From Eurosta solidaginis (taxonomy: Eukaryota; Arthropoda; Insecta; Diptera; Tephritidae): a DNA stretch of 64,000 bases. The notes beneath the pieces were generated by a model. It made no database searches, was not told where the DNA came from, and saw nothing but the letters and a program-made list of their open reading frames with translations. Position numbers and translations under genes: made by a program. The DNA is taken from positions 239,010,978 through 239,074,977 of the forward strand of contig NC_090320.1 in the NCBI RefSeq assembly GCF_040869045.1. Reading direction: 5' to 3'. The stretch's first letter is position 1; each line of letters starts with the position of its first letter. Of this stretch, positions 34,503-46,523 are shown one piece after another.

Positions 34503-34888
34503 TTGCTAAACAACGAGGAAGATGATGAACCCGATAGTCTCAATGACAGGTTAAACAACGCCTCAAAGCGCCTGAAAAAATGTGTATGGGTTGTAAAAAA
34601 CTTTTTAGGAAACAGGATGTTACCTGACCTCTCTAAGCATATAGACCAACTGATGCTACGTTTTCAACATCTGGATATAAACATGAGTATCAAGATGCAC
34701 TTTCTCTATAGCCAGCTGGAATATTTTCCTGAAAATTTATATGATCTTAGTAAAGATAAGGACGAGCGATATCAAGATATGGAAGAGCGATATCAAGGAT
34801 ATTGGAAAGCGCATATGTTAGCTGATAACTGCTGAAGCATTCAGAGTAAAGCTCTTGAATCAAATAATAAAAGATTTCTTAAATGAAA
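34503..34888 (+). pseudogene. Decayed ORF of probable mobile-element origin, function unknown
   Basis: The 110-residue frame reads WVVKNFLGNRMLPDLSKHID, then NMSIKMHFLYSQLEYFPENL and ERYQDMEERYQGYWKAHMLA, DNC, stop. From memory, similar strings (FLGN..., MS.K.HFL.S.L..FPENLG, ERYQG.W...MLADYCW) recur in many predicted arthropod proteins of apparent transposon origin. I cannot verify this here. If so, the TGA at 34833 replaces a Trp, and the same frame reads on for 17 more codons. The sequence is acidic at the N-terminus (NNEEDDEPD). I assign no function. Confidence 0.4.
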
Positions 34889-35216
34889 ATTTAACTCACT
34901 GTAATTGAAAATAATAAAGTATATTTAATAAAAAAAATAATTTTTACTAAAAACTGTATTATTAAATATATTGGAAACTAGAGCTGCTAGGAAAAATGGC
35001 ATCTACGTTTGAAATAAGGGTAAAAAGTACTTCATCATGCATAAAATCTAATGCAACAGTACATGGACCGACCAGTGCCATCGCTGGAGTCCGGGGAAAG
35101 GTTGTTGAAGTCATTTACAGGATATATTCGAAATAGCTCTGGCCCTGGTCATCCTGATATCACGTTGTTTCAATTTTGTCCCAAACATTTTATAAAATAT
35201 CTTCAGTTTATATTAA
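34889..35216. other. Spacer, no gene seen
   Basis: AT-rich sequence between the decayed ORF and the next DINE-like element. Nothing recognisable. Confidence 0.4.
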
Positions 35217-36994
35217 CTTTTTTATACTCAGCTGAGCAGAGCTCACAAAGTATATTAATTTTGTCCACATAACGGTACCCCGTAACGGCAAAAACTAATC
35301 GCAATGGATATACATACATATAAAAAGAAGTGTACATTTTGATTTTCACTCCATAACTCGAGAACGGATAGAAAGATTACCATGAAATTTTTAGGAAAGA
35401 TACAGGAAGGAGAGATGATGCTTAGTTGATTTTGAAATCCCAAATCGGTTAGCCATTCTTGAGTTATGATTTTTTTTTAGAAAAAATTCAATAGGTATAT
35501 AAAATTCTTCTGTCACGGTGTTAGAGGCTTAACTCCTCCGAAACCGATTCTCATCAAATTTTGTGAACATATTGGGTAGGTCTGAGAATCGGCCAACGTG
35601 TTTCTTTTCGCTACGAGCATAGGGTCTTGAGATCAAAACGTGGACCCGGGTACCCCTAGAATGTGTTTATACAATATGGATATCAAATCAAAGCTGTTGA
35701 TGAATGCTATAGTACAAGACAATTTTCATACAACTGGGAGGCTAGGGTCTCGAGATATAGCAAAAAATAGAATGTGTTTTTACATTATGGGTATCAGATT
35801 GAAGCTGTTGATGTATGCTTTAGTACAGAGTAAGTTTTACACCGCTGGGTGACTTCGGTCTCGAGATATAGGCCAAAACATGGACCCGGATACACCTAGA
35901 ATGTGTTTTTATATTATGGGTATCAAATTGATGCTGTTGATGTGCGCTATAATACAGATTAAGTTTTACACCGCTGAGTGACTAGGGTCTCGAGATATAG
36001 GCCAAAACATGGACCCGGATACCCCTAGAATGTGTGTGTATTTTGGACATCAAATGAAAGCTGTTGCTGAGAGCTCTAAAGTCCATTGTGATATTCGATT
36101 TAGTCGCATCAACCTGGCAAAACTGATAAATATGCATGCGAAGCCGAAATAAAGGCAAGAATTAATAATACCCACATACCTAATTACATACGTCCCATTC
36201 GATTTGCCTGAAATTTCGTATATAAATTTGCCTATATTAATATTTACGATGCTTTTTTCCGGGAAGTATACCAGAGACGGACTGGGACTAGGATTAGGAC
36301 TAGGACTGGGACTGAGACTGCAGGTCGGATTGGGAGTGGAACAAAATACATACCACCCTCTGGAACTGGCAATAAGAGATGAAGAAGAAGGAGAAAAATT
36401 TGAGAGAAGAGAAAAGAGAGAAGAATACTGAGAAAGATAAGGATATAGAATGAGACGAAGATGGAGATGAAGCGAAAAAAACAGAGGGAGGAGTGAATAA
36501 AAAGAATAGGAAAAAGTGTAGAGGGGTAGGGCAGAGTTAGACGGAAAAAGCTTATTAAAATGTATGCAGATAGGCCAAATTTAGGGCAAAACAACGTCTG
36601 CCTGGTCTGCTAGTAGACTTATACATATCAAAATGATCCGGCGAAAACAGAAATTCATTTAGCCATCTGTCCGTCGGTCCGTCCGTAAACACGATAACTT
36701 GAGTAAAGTGAGGTATCTTGATGAAATTTGGTATGTAAATTCCTGGGCACTCATCTCAGATCACTATTTAAAATGACGTAATTCGAAAATTTCGAAGAAC
36801 GGAAAAAGTGCGATAGTTCATTACCACGGATATTTCATGATGGGTAAAGCGATGAAATTTGATAGGTGGGTTGACCTTATGACGTAGAATAGAAAATTAG
36901 TAAAAAAAAAGGTAATTTAAAAGTTTTGCAAGCTGTAGTTTGTCAGCTGAGTATGTAATGTTCGGTTACAGCAGAACTTAGCCTTCCTTACTTC
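35217..36994 (+). mobile_element. Helentron/DINE-like element, divergent central region
   Basis: The left end TTTTTATACTCAGCTGAGC and the right segment CAGCTGAGTATGTAATG, GTTCGGTTACAGCAGAAC, CTTAGCCTTCCTTACTT match the family. The subterminal inverted repeats pair with each other. The 36660-36900 block (CCGTCCGTAAACACGATAAC, TGATGAAATTTGGTATG) matches the others. The centre instead holds a different tandem block (35640-36070) and a purine-rich stretch (36290-36560), so it may be a chimera of two subfamilies. Confidence 0.6.
35640..36070 (+). repeat. Tandem array inside DINE-like element, ~120-bp period, four units
   Basis: Units carry CCTAGAATGTGTTT near 35657, 35768, 35893 and 36017, with GTCTCGAGATATAG and AAGCTGTTGATG in each. 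The array is analogous to, but diverged from, the 130-bp units at 57790-58700. Confidence 0.75.
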
Positions 36995-38690
36995 TTTATT
37001 TTGTTACATCTCTTTAGCTTTAATCTTATAGTTGGATTAAAGTGCTTATCTAGCCCAACCACACATTCATTCATTTGTATTATGCCATAGAGCAAATTTA
37101 CTTTTTAAATTGTCTCAACGCAATCCGTTGTTTTCATTTTTATTTATAATTTATTGACTGCTTAATGGAAAACGCCCATATGTCGCTGTCTTAACACAAT
37201 ATCCCTTTTACCGCGCTCCGGCACATATTCTTGCGAATTGCTTGCTTTTACCTTAAACACCAAAATATTTATTTCTTTTTCATTTTATGCGTTCGCAGCT
37301 AAATTTTTGCCATTCCACACCCTTTTCATGTTCGTTTCCTTACTAAAAGACACTAAACACTAAAGCTACAGAATAATGGCTTATGGGGCCCTTCGTGCAA
37401 ATAATGCATTTACAGTTATAGCATGTGGTTTTCATTCGTTTCGAACTCACCCAAATACACCGGAGCTTCATTTGTTTGAATTTTTTATGCGTTTAAATAA
37501 TGAAATGGGAATTGAAGTTTTTGTCAATTTAATCTTTATCGTTGGTTTGTGCAAATTTTTACCAAAAATTTATGCATTTTCAATAAATGTCTTAAACATA
37601 CAAAGTTATGGAATGGGAAAACTGTTGCCTATAACATCCCTGCCAAAATCGCGAGTATTCCATGCACGCATGTATGGAGTACTCGCTATGGACCAACCGA
37701 GTGCTCCAAAATTAACCTCAATTCATATAAAAAATATGGTCCAATTAATATTGCGATGTCCTAGGACGGGACCATATACTCCAGCTCCGCATTACATCAG
37801 AATAATCCATGGAGTACCCACAGTCCAATAAACATCGTGTAGTGATTACAATCGTTAAAAACGAGCAATGATCGGCTTACAATATGTTCGTGTAGAAATA
37901 TGAGTTGGTCCATTGCTGCATTACAGTGGAGTATACTGGTAAGTACTCCAGTGGACCACATGATCCAACAATTTTTGAAGGGATTACACACACACACACA
38001 CATTCACAGAGAGTTTGAGTACATATGTATGTATAGGTGGCTTGCCAATTGGGGTAGCAACTTTGAATAAGAAATCAATTTGCGTTAAAATGAGAAAAAA
38101 TATGTTACGAGTACATTGGCAGTACAAATCTTACCGTTTGTTTTGTTTTTGTTGCTGCTGCTACGTTTACCATTGCATATGTGAATACATATATGTGTAC
38201 TTTTTTCATATACATGTAGTGGGCGTGTCTTTTGGGCGGGTTACTGAGACACAGCCGGAGATTTTTGTCAAGCGGTTTCCTTTTTTTTTTTTTGATATTT
38301 CAATGGCAAGGAGTTTCATTTCGGAATCAGTTTTATTGCTTTTGTATGTACGTTTTGTGCAATAAATTGGATGTGAGTCAATGAGTGAGTCTATCGAAAA
38401 CGTTTAAAATGCAAATTTTTGCAATATTTTCATTTATTACTTTTTTCGAATGAGCTCGTACAGTTATTCCTTCGACAATAGAGTTACTTTGTAAATTTGA
38501 GCGATTTAATTTATTTTATGACAATTCGTACTCCACGTGCCATATTAGACTTTATTTAAATGCCTAAATTACAGACGTTGAAGATTTCTATTAATATTTT
38601 CAACGATTTTGAAAAAAGGCATGAATATCAAGTACTGAGCTGACTAAAATTAGCCCACGGTAACCACGTATACCTACTTTCTATAGATAG
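36995..38690. other. 1.7 kb without recognisable gene
   Basis: The 151-codon plus frame at 37376-37831 has no motif I know. It contains scattered GGAGTAC...GACCAA words repeated in both orientations to about 37960, which suggests a decayed repeat rather than a gene. A (CA)n run is at 37985-38000 and poly-T at 38279-38294. Confidence 0.35.
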
Positions 38691-39540
38691 CGTATTATTA
38701 TAGTGAAATTATCGGTTCGTTATCAGCTTTCTATAGCCAAGTCAAAAATTTCTTATTGTTTTTTTATCGGCTTGTTATCAAATGATTGCGGATGTTGCAT
38801 CGACTTAATATAGAAGTCTAATCGAGGTTATCAAAGCGATAACACGTCAATAAAAACAAACTGGTAACACTCGATAACTCGATAATTATTCGAAAACCAA
38901 TCGCTAACTTTGGGATAACAAATCGGAAACACGCCGATAAGAAAAATGTTTGAAAACAAATCAATAATATTTCGATAACAAATCAGATCGATATCTTTTC
39001 GATAAATAGTTCACAACGTTTCGTTAAATAATCGATAATTTTTCGATAGCAAATCTGTAAAACTTCGATTGCATATCGAAAACTTTCCAATAAAAAGTCG
39101 ATAACTTTTGTTACGAAACTAATCGATGACTTTTTGATAATCAAAAATATGCTGATAAAAAATTGGTAAAGCTCCGATAAGAAAAATTTTTGATAAAAAA
39201 TCAATAACATTTCAATAGCAAATCAGATCAATATCTTTTCAATCGATAATTGATACCGTTTCGTTCAATAATCGATAACTCTTCGATAGCATAACTGTAA
39301 AATTTTAATAGCATATCAATATTTTTTACAAACGTTTGATAACTTATTGATAAAAAATCGATAAAATTCCATTTATATATATTTTCAATAAAAAATTTAT
39401 AACCTTCCGAGACACGCCATTAAAAAATTGGTAAGACTCCGATAAGATATTGTTTGATAAAAAATCAATAACGTATCGAAAACAATCAATTCGATAAAAA
39501 ATGTTGATTACTTTTCAATAAAAACTGCTAACTTTTCTGC
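38691..39540 (-). repeat. Degenerate TATCGA-rich array (array 2, opposite orientation)
   Basis: The sequence is a succession of CGATAACTTTTCGATAACAA variants, the complement of array 1 at 1488-2520. Units are strongly diverged. The minus ORF 38983-39210 translates the repeat. Confidence 0.8.
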
Positions 39541-39909
39541 TAGGTTAGAAGCGACGCGATATTTTTTTTATATTTTATAAGCATACAACTTTGCTGATAC
39601 TCTGACAGCTTTTACAATTTTCCGTAAGAAAACATTTTGATAGCCTTCAATTATATCAATTTTATCGTATCATAGCAGCGCTTCTCTCGTCTACTCTGTC
39701 TGAGGCCTCAAAAGGGAACGACGCAACGGCCCTGGGTGGGAACTTTGTTAAGAATGGAGAAGGAAATATCCAACAATGTGAAAAGGAAAAATTTTATAGA
39801 TTCAGGAAAACAGGGGAAGGGCTGATAGATGACTGAGCGATAGACAGGGGGGCGAAGACGAGCAAGTCATCGTGAGTAGCTACAGGAGAATAAACGACAG
39901 GCCGAAGGC
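39541..39909. other. Unrecognised sequence next to MITE
   Basis: Contrasts with its AT-rich neighbours by being richer in G and C (39690-39905). No motif recognised. Confidence 0.35.
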
Positions 39910-40158
39910 CTGTAGTGTCATATAGTGTTAGCGTTACGTGTAAACTAGCTGGCAACTCCCCAAATATAAGAATTCACAATGAATGGAATGCATCACTGAC
40001 AATGAAGGAGTCTAATAACGGGAGATTCAACCAATCAGAATTCTCCGCGTTATTCGACTCCTTCATTGTCAGTGATGCATTGCATTCATTGTGAGTTCTT
40101 ATATTTGGGGAGTTGCCAGCTAGTTTACACGTAACTCTGACACTACATGACACTACAG
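39910..40158. mobile_element. Foldback MITE, 249 bp
   Basis: Arms of about 116 bp (39910-40025 and 40042-40158) are inverted copies at roughly 95% identity around a 16-bp centre. Ends are CTGTAGTGTCATATAG and CTACATGACACTACAG. The arms include TAGCTGGCAACTCCCCAAAT and its complement. No clear target duplication is visible, so the superfamily is undetermined. The ORF at 39974-40171 is an arm translation. Confidence 0.8.
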
Positions 40159-41520
40159 ACCGCTCGAACAACGGTACTGAGCCGGGTCTTAGTTCCGTAA
40201 CAAGAAGAGTCGCGTTGAATAAGTTGCATTGACAACTTTTGGCGAAATCGCAAAACTTGCCAACTATTTCACCTAAGGATTGGTGGAATGTAGCAGAGAG
40301 AAAAGTGCCGTTACCAGGGTCGTTTGCTAAAAATATCGGCCTGCATAACTTCTGCTAAGAATTTCCTACTGCTGTAGCCTTTCTTGAGTACACTGAGGAC
40401 CAAAATCAATTTGGGCTCATATAGTGAGATCATACAGATTATAAAAATGGCGAAGAACCCAATGGGGGCAGAAATTATTATTACACCCTCTCCAGTTTAC
40501 GATTTTCTTTTATTTTATTGCATTTTATTTTATTTTTTATTTTATTTAATTTAATTAAATTTTTTATATTATTTCGTTTTCTTTTATTTTTTATAATATA
40601 TTTTTTTTATTTTATTTAATTTAATTTTGTTTTTTATTTTATTTTATTTTGTTAAATATTTTTTTTCTTCATTTCGGCAAATTACCACCAGCCAGCATTT
40701 TTTGAAAATTTTGACCAAAAAATATTTAAATATCATACCCCAAGATGATTAAAAACGTTCATATTTAAAAGCATTTTCTGTTCAAGAATTAACGTATCGT
40801 CATGAGAAAAATGTACCATAAATATGATTATTCTTGAATAATCATTTATGATTCCTATTTCGAAAAGCTTTTTATTCATATTTGATATCATTGTAAAATT
40901 GAGCTTTAATAGTTTTAGAGTAATACTTGACTGCTTTTCACAGTCATTTTCTGATCATATTCGTGAATATATTTCAATCGTTTTGGTTGAGATTTTTGAA
41001 TTATTTTTGAATGCCATTATAATGCATTTATTTTTCATATCTCATTCAAAATAGGATACTACATAATAATCTTATTTCATCAGGTGAAGAAAGTATGCGA
41101 AAGTGAGCTATTCGAACCACAGCTAACTCGCAAACAAACTTGACCGATATATACCTGCGACTACAACATCCAACATCAGCATTATCGTCTGCATCTTAAA
41201 ACATGGATACGATACGGGATGTTGTAGTTTCATTTACCTGGGGTTCAAATAGCTCATAGCCTTTGTATTGTCCAATCATTATGTATTTTCTGGGAAGCCG
41301 AAGATAGATAAATGGTTGGGGATATCTTCGGTAACATTTACATTATTTACATCTTGAAGAATATCTTTTGTAAAAATAATAAAATTTTTATATATTTTTT
41401 CTTAGCTTCATGATTGAAAAAATATGTGTATGTAAAAAAAAACAAGATTTTTAATGAAAAGTAAAATATAAACAAGTATAAAATTCATTATTCAGTAAAC
41501 AAATATATTCATAAAAGATT
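40159..41520. other. AT-rich sequence, no gene seen
   Basis: 40495-40675 is a low-complexity TTTTATTTTATT tract. An 11-bp inverted pair CTACAACATCC/GGATGTTGTAG lies at about 41161 and 41217. The rest is unique with short ORFs only. Confidence 0.4.
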
Positions 41521-41825
41521 CAGAAAGCTGACTGAAAAATGATTATAAATTTTTGATCACCTAAAGTAAAGACATTTGATTCACATATCATTCCAAAATG
41601 TGATTGAAAAACTATATTCAGTTTTTGATCATCAAAGGTAAGCATATTTGATTATTCTTTTTGTTGGTTTTATGAAATATTAAAATTTAGTCATTAAAGG
41701 ACTTCAAAAATGATTTCAAAAAGTGATCGAAAAATGCTTTTTAGTTTTTCAGCATCAAAAGTATTCATAATTGATTATTTCTTTTGTTCAATTGTATGAT
41801 AACTCATTATTTAGTCAGAAAGAGT
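41521..41825 (+). repeat. Degenerate tandem repeat, about 110-120-bp period
   Basis: Three diverged units share GATTGAAAAA, a TTTTTGATCA(T)C(A)AAAG block and ATTTGATTATT near 41535, 41605 and 41728. Confidence 0.55.
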
Positions 41826-43095
41826 AATCAAATTGTATTGATATGTAGGGAAATTCAAAATTGAATCACCTAAATGCTGAGTGGGCCAATATTTAAAATA
41901 TAAACTTCTGAAAATTACAACAACTATGAACCAAAATGTATGTAAGCAAGCTTGTTGCAATTTGTTACACTCTTGCAACCGCAACATCAACAACAGATAG
42001 TTGCTATTGCTACACAGGCCAGTTTTTGTTGCTGCGAGTGCCATTGCTACAATCGAGTTGAGCTGAATTGAGTTGTTTAGTTTTACGAAAGACTTTGATC
42101 ACATTTTGCAAATTCCAACAACAGTTGGCTAAAATCCATTTTGTGGCAATTGATTGTGTGGTCGAATTGAATGCAGTCATTCTTGCGAACGCATAACTAA
42201 CAAAAGGGTGCATGCAGTAAATAGAACATAGTCATAGTTATAAATCGTGCTGGGATAGAGTGATAAGCGATAGCCAGTGACCAATGCCTTGCCTACATTG
42301 CATTTGCTGCGTAGCCTTGAGGGCACTACCCACATCGGTGCATTTAATGTAAATGTAGGTACAACGGTGCGTATGAGCAACACGAGTGCGTCGTTAGTAG
42401 GCCTTACATTGGTATTTATTGAACAAATCTATTTGTGTTAGCCAAAACCCGTATTTGCTTGCAACGACTCCATACATATGTATAAGTACGTGTTCAATTG
42501 TGTGGTAGAATTAGTGTATTTTAGTTGTACGCTACAGCCACTATCACCACAGTTGAATTGATTGTGCCAACAAACAAACAAATAGCCCAACGATTTAAAC
42601 GGCCTAGAACGGCCAATACAAATGTCCAAAAACATAGTAAAAATTGTTATTTAGTTTTTAGTAATGTTTCGTACTACAATACAAACCTTTACGGCAATTA
42701 CAGAACGTTGGTAGTTGTTTTCTAATTTGTTTTGTTTATCCTCTACTTGATTTATATATAAAACAGTTATTGCATACATTTAGGCGCTGGGTTAGCATAA
42801 AAGGTAAATTTGCATAAACCATTGCAGTGAATGCATTAACCGTAACATTAAGCGTATTTGCATTGTTTACTTAACTTGGATCTTGGCATTTCATTTCAAT
42901 TTGTTACGATCTGTTCGTGTCCACTGCCATGTATTTCCTTTTTTTTGTTTTTTTTTTTTTTTTTGAAAAAATGTTTACCTAATGCAATAACTGTATAAAC
43001 ACTTGGTGCACTTGTTTTTATACTTACATATTAACGGATATAAATGTTTATACCGATGTATGTATTTATAAGTCCATATGCGCGCCACGGAAACT
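41826..43095. other. Unique sequence, no gene seen
   Basis: Short ORFs on both strands without motifs. A poly-T run is at 42945-42965. Confidence 0.4.
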
Positions 43096-43460
43096 TCCGT
43101 CGAGTTATCGATTTGTTATAGTTTCCTTATCGACGGGTTATCGCTGTGTTATCGAGTTTATTTAGATGGGTCAAAGGAATCAGTTTCATTGCAAACGCTG
43201 TTGCCGATGACAAACCGATAGTCATTCGATACAGTTTTGGTAACAAAGCCATAACTTTTTGTTAACTCGATAACTTTTCGATTACAACTCGATACATTTT
43301 CGATAAAAAATGCGCAAATGATTATCACTTTTCTTTTACATATCTTTAGCAAATCGGTAAGCCTTCGATACCTTTTAGCAAACTAATCTTTAATTTTTAG
43401 ATAACAAACCGAAAACTCATCGAAAACCTTTGTTATCGCTAACCAATTTATGACACTTCG
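43096..43460 (-). repeat. Degenerate TATCGA-rich array (array 3)
   Basis: Variants of CTCGATAACTTTTCGATTAC occur, mostly in the orientation of array 2, with a short GTTATCG part at 43103-43155 in the orientation of array 1. Confidence 0.7.
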
Positions 43461-44022
43461 ATATTTCTCTTTCTTTATCGCCCACCATTCCCACACATTA
43501 CGCCTACACTTACATTCTTCCATTCTGTATTCCCTCATACTTACAGCATGCCACTCAAACATGTTACGGCCAAACCTACCCCACAGTTAAGGAAGAAGAT
43601 GGCCAAAGTTGCGTCTACCTCGAGCAGGGAGAGAATAATTTTGCCATGTCGGGCGAGGCCCTTCAGTTAAAAATTATCTGTACTACAAGCAATGGAAAAG
43701 AAAAATGACAATCAGATTAGAATGAATGGAAGCGATCATGTGGTGGTGCATCGCAGACCATATACGCTGCAAGGATATCTACCGTAGGAGTAAAGCCTTT
43801 GTTCGTGTATGAAGCGATAGCTTAAGCATCCACCGCATCCTAACACTATCCGAACTGAGGCTGACACTATCCGAACTACAAAGTCTATCATGTGTTTGCA
43901 TTGCAGGAACTATTGGCACGAACCCACTGTAGGTATTGCTACAGCTTATTCTGCTACTCATAGTCATAAAGCATTATGTTAAGGGTAACTTCTTAAAAAC
44001 GCTTTGCAAGATGTAAAGAAGT
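43461..44022. other. Unique sequence, no gene seen
   Basis: A partial direct duplication of CTGACACTATCCGAACT lies near 43842-43878. No coding signal. Confidence 0.35.
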
Positions 44023-44024
44023 AT

Positions 44025-44107
44025 CTTCTCGAAAATCGAAAAATTGAGAGACTAGAGAAAGCTAGACTAGAGAAAGCTAGTCTCTGAGTTTTTCGATTTT
44101 CGAGAAG
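44025..44107. repeat. Perfect-looking hairpin, 31-bp arms
   Basis: CTTCTCGAAAATCGAAAAA plus TTGAGAGACTAG (44025-44055) pairs with 44077-44107, with essentially one mismatch. The loop repeats AGAAAGCTAGACTAG. It lies immediately left of the SINE-like insertion at 44126. Confidence 0.75.
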
Positions 44108-44125
44108 ACTAGCTTCCTCTCCACC

Positions 44126-44536
44126 AGCGGGTTAGGGGGTCAGAATATACCCGCGGTAGGTATGCCTGTCGTAAGAGGCGACTAAAATACCAGATTAAAG
44201 GGGCTGTGTAGCGCAACCCTTCAGGTTGCCAGCGCAATATACAGCTCCTCCAAACCCAATATTCAACCTCACCTATCCGCGGCGAATCCTGTTTCACTAA
44301 CAGCGGAGGCTCTGGTGACCGCAAGCTCCTCATGGAACTTGGGGGTGGGGAGGGAGGTATGGCCTGAAGGTTTAATGTGGCCATATAAATCGTTCCCGAG
44401 ATGGTCGGGCTAGCACCTTAATGGTGCTGTGGTACCGGAGCGTACCGGATCTGTATCCGACAAAGGACCGTCACATCGATAACACTCTCCAAAGCCTTAG
44501 GGGAGCTACCTTATCGCTACAACAACAATAACAACA
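44126..44536 (+). mobile_element. CAA-tailed SINE-like element, full copy with duplication
   Basis: About 411 bp from AGCGGGTTAGGGGGTCAG to the CTACAACAACAATAACAACA tail. It is flanked by ACTAGCTTCCTCTCCACC (44108-44125) and ACTAGCGTCCTCTCTACC (44537-44554), an 18-bp duplication with two differences. This supports a retroposed unit with these exact ends. No ORF of note. Confidence 0.75.
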
Positions 44537-44554
44537 ACTAGCGTCCTCTCTACC

Positions 44555-45555
44555 CAAACTGGCAGGATTTAAAAACTCATAATAATTGGACATGGCATCT
44601 TGGAACGCAGATAGTAGGATTGTATTCTACACCGATAAGTCAACACCACAGGATATTGGAGCGAGTTTCTGCAATAAAGGGAAAATCCGTTAGGCTTTTA
44701 TTTCAAAGAGATATACCCCGTATATAAATAGGCACAACTCAAACTGCAACGTTGATACTCCAATCAAACCAGCGAGAAGTCGATCAAGAAAAGCAGTGGG
44801 TACAGAGCTCATCAAGCGTTAACAATCCCGCAGACTATAAGGATTGAAGTCAGGGCAGAATATGGGATTGGCACCAGGTTATCGGCCTCTTCGAAATAAA
44901 AATTTTAATACCAATAACTTACTTAAAAAGGCTATTCGACTGCAACTTGATCAAAGTCGCCAACGAGGGTAAGAACTTCACTAAAATTGGAAAAATGGAG
45001 AAGGAAGATTGGGACTCTTTTGATGATCCCAATTGACGTCAATTATCGCTAGGATGAAGTTCCTGCTATGATTTGTAAAGAGACGAACAAAATGGCCAAA
45101 GAATTTTGTATCCCCTTTTACCTTGATGGCTATAATCGAACCAAACAAGTCTAAATCTATCGGCTTGTATTAACGTATTGCGCTCTAATTTAGTGATATA
45201 CTAAAAAGGTAGTCAATAGAAAGTTAGAAAGCTATATACGTAAAGTACCTGAAAATACCAGGTCCAATAACTAGCGTCCTTCAAGAAAATCTGAGCGCTG
45301 TTTTGTATTAGCCAACTATGTAGTTATGTATTCGAGTAGGCTTTTGTCGCTGAATGAACTCCACTTTTGTGGAAATCAGCTAATTGTAGACACCACACGA
45401 ATCTTATCTGCCAGTGGTATATTCCAAAAGGAAGAAAATGGAATGCTGGCGGCTCGCTATGTTATCCCGCTTCCAGTCCCCGCATAGCCCAAATCGAGGG
45501 AAATTTAATTGCTAATAAGATTAACAGCGGGCCTCACAGGCATTCACAATAAAAA
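44555..45555. other. Possible RNase H remnant, otherwise unrecognised
   Basis: On the plus strand near 44603-44690, WNADSRIVFYTDKSTPQDIG and ASFCNKGKI resemble the start of a non-LTR RNase H domain (YTDGSK....GAG), with Gly to Lys-region changes and a stop soon after. The remaining 850 bp shows no motif. Confidence 0.35.
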
Positions 45556-46523
45556 CAAGTAAGGAAGTCTAAAGTCTAAGTTCGGGTGAAACCGAATACT
45601 ACATACCCAGCTGTACACATGAAATGCTGTTGTTGTTTGTTTTATGTGCTTAATAATGTTACAAGGCTGCGCAATTATACATATACATATGGTTCTATTC
45701 TGAACTAATTTTTCTTCGGGTTATGGCTCCCGAAACATAGAAAATTGCCTAGTCATAAAAGGGGCGATGTCACGCCCATTTTTTAAAAATTGGAATTTTT
45801 CCTATTTACTGTTATAAATCCACTTGGGAAAGAAAATACCATTGATATAAAGCTCTTTTTTGCAAAGATATATCTTATTTTATTCGTCCACGACCCTTTT
45901 AAAAATCTCTAATATAAAAGTGGGCGAGGTCCTTCACCGATTTCGTTAATTTTTCTTCAAAGCATTCCTTATAGTAAGGGCAACCTCTCTGCTGAATTTT
46001 GTTAGGAAAGGTTTAACGATTTTTGATTAATGGTTAATAATATTTGTAAAATTGATTTTATCACAAGTGGGCAGTGCCACGCCCATTTTAAAAAATTTAA
46101 AAATTTTCATCAAGAGTCTCAATATCATCCCACACGTCAAATTTCAACATTCTAGGTATATTATTTACTAAGTCATCAGGTTTTTTGTGTTTTCCAAAAT
46201 GTTATTCATAAAAAAAAGTGGGCGAGGTTATCATCCGATTTCGCTCATTTTCAATACCAATCTATTGTGTGTCCAGATAAGCTCGTGTACCAAATTTGGT
46301 GAAGATACCTCAATATTTACTCAAGTTATCGTATTAACGGGGAGACGTACAGACGAACGGACGGGTGATAGGACGAACATGGCTCAATCAAATTTTTTTT
46401 CGATTCTGATAGTTTTGATATATGGAAGTCTGTATCTATCTCGATTCCTTTATTCCTGTAAAACCAACCGTTATCCAATCAAAGTTATAATACCCTCTGT
46501 ACAAGTACAGCTGGGTATAAAAA
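45556..46523 (-). mobile_element. Helentron/DINE-like element, subfamily 2
   Basis: Begins CAAGTAAGGAAGTC, hairpin-like GTTCGGGTGAAACCGAA, then CATACCCAGCTGTAC. Ends GTACAGCTGGGTATAAAAA. The inverted pair is CATACCCAGCTGTAC/GTACAGCTGGGTAT, different from the ACTCAGCTGAG pair of subfamily 1. Internal GTGGGC.AGGTC/GCCACGCCCATT blocks and a GACGAACGGACGGG run near 46344-46376 match the family. No tandem array. ~970 bp. Confidence 0.65.

Noticed and set aside
37376..37831. 151-residue plus frame
   Set aside because: No recognisable motif, AT-rich unbiased codon use, and inverted GGAGTAC...GACCAA words suggest decayed repeat.
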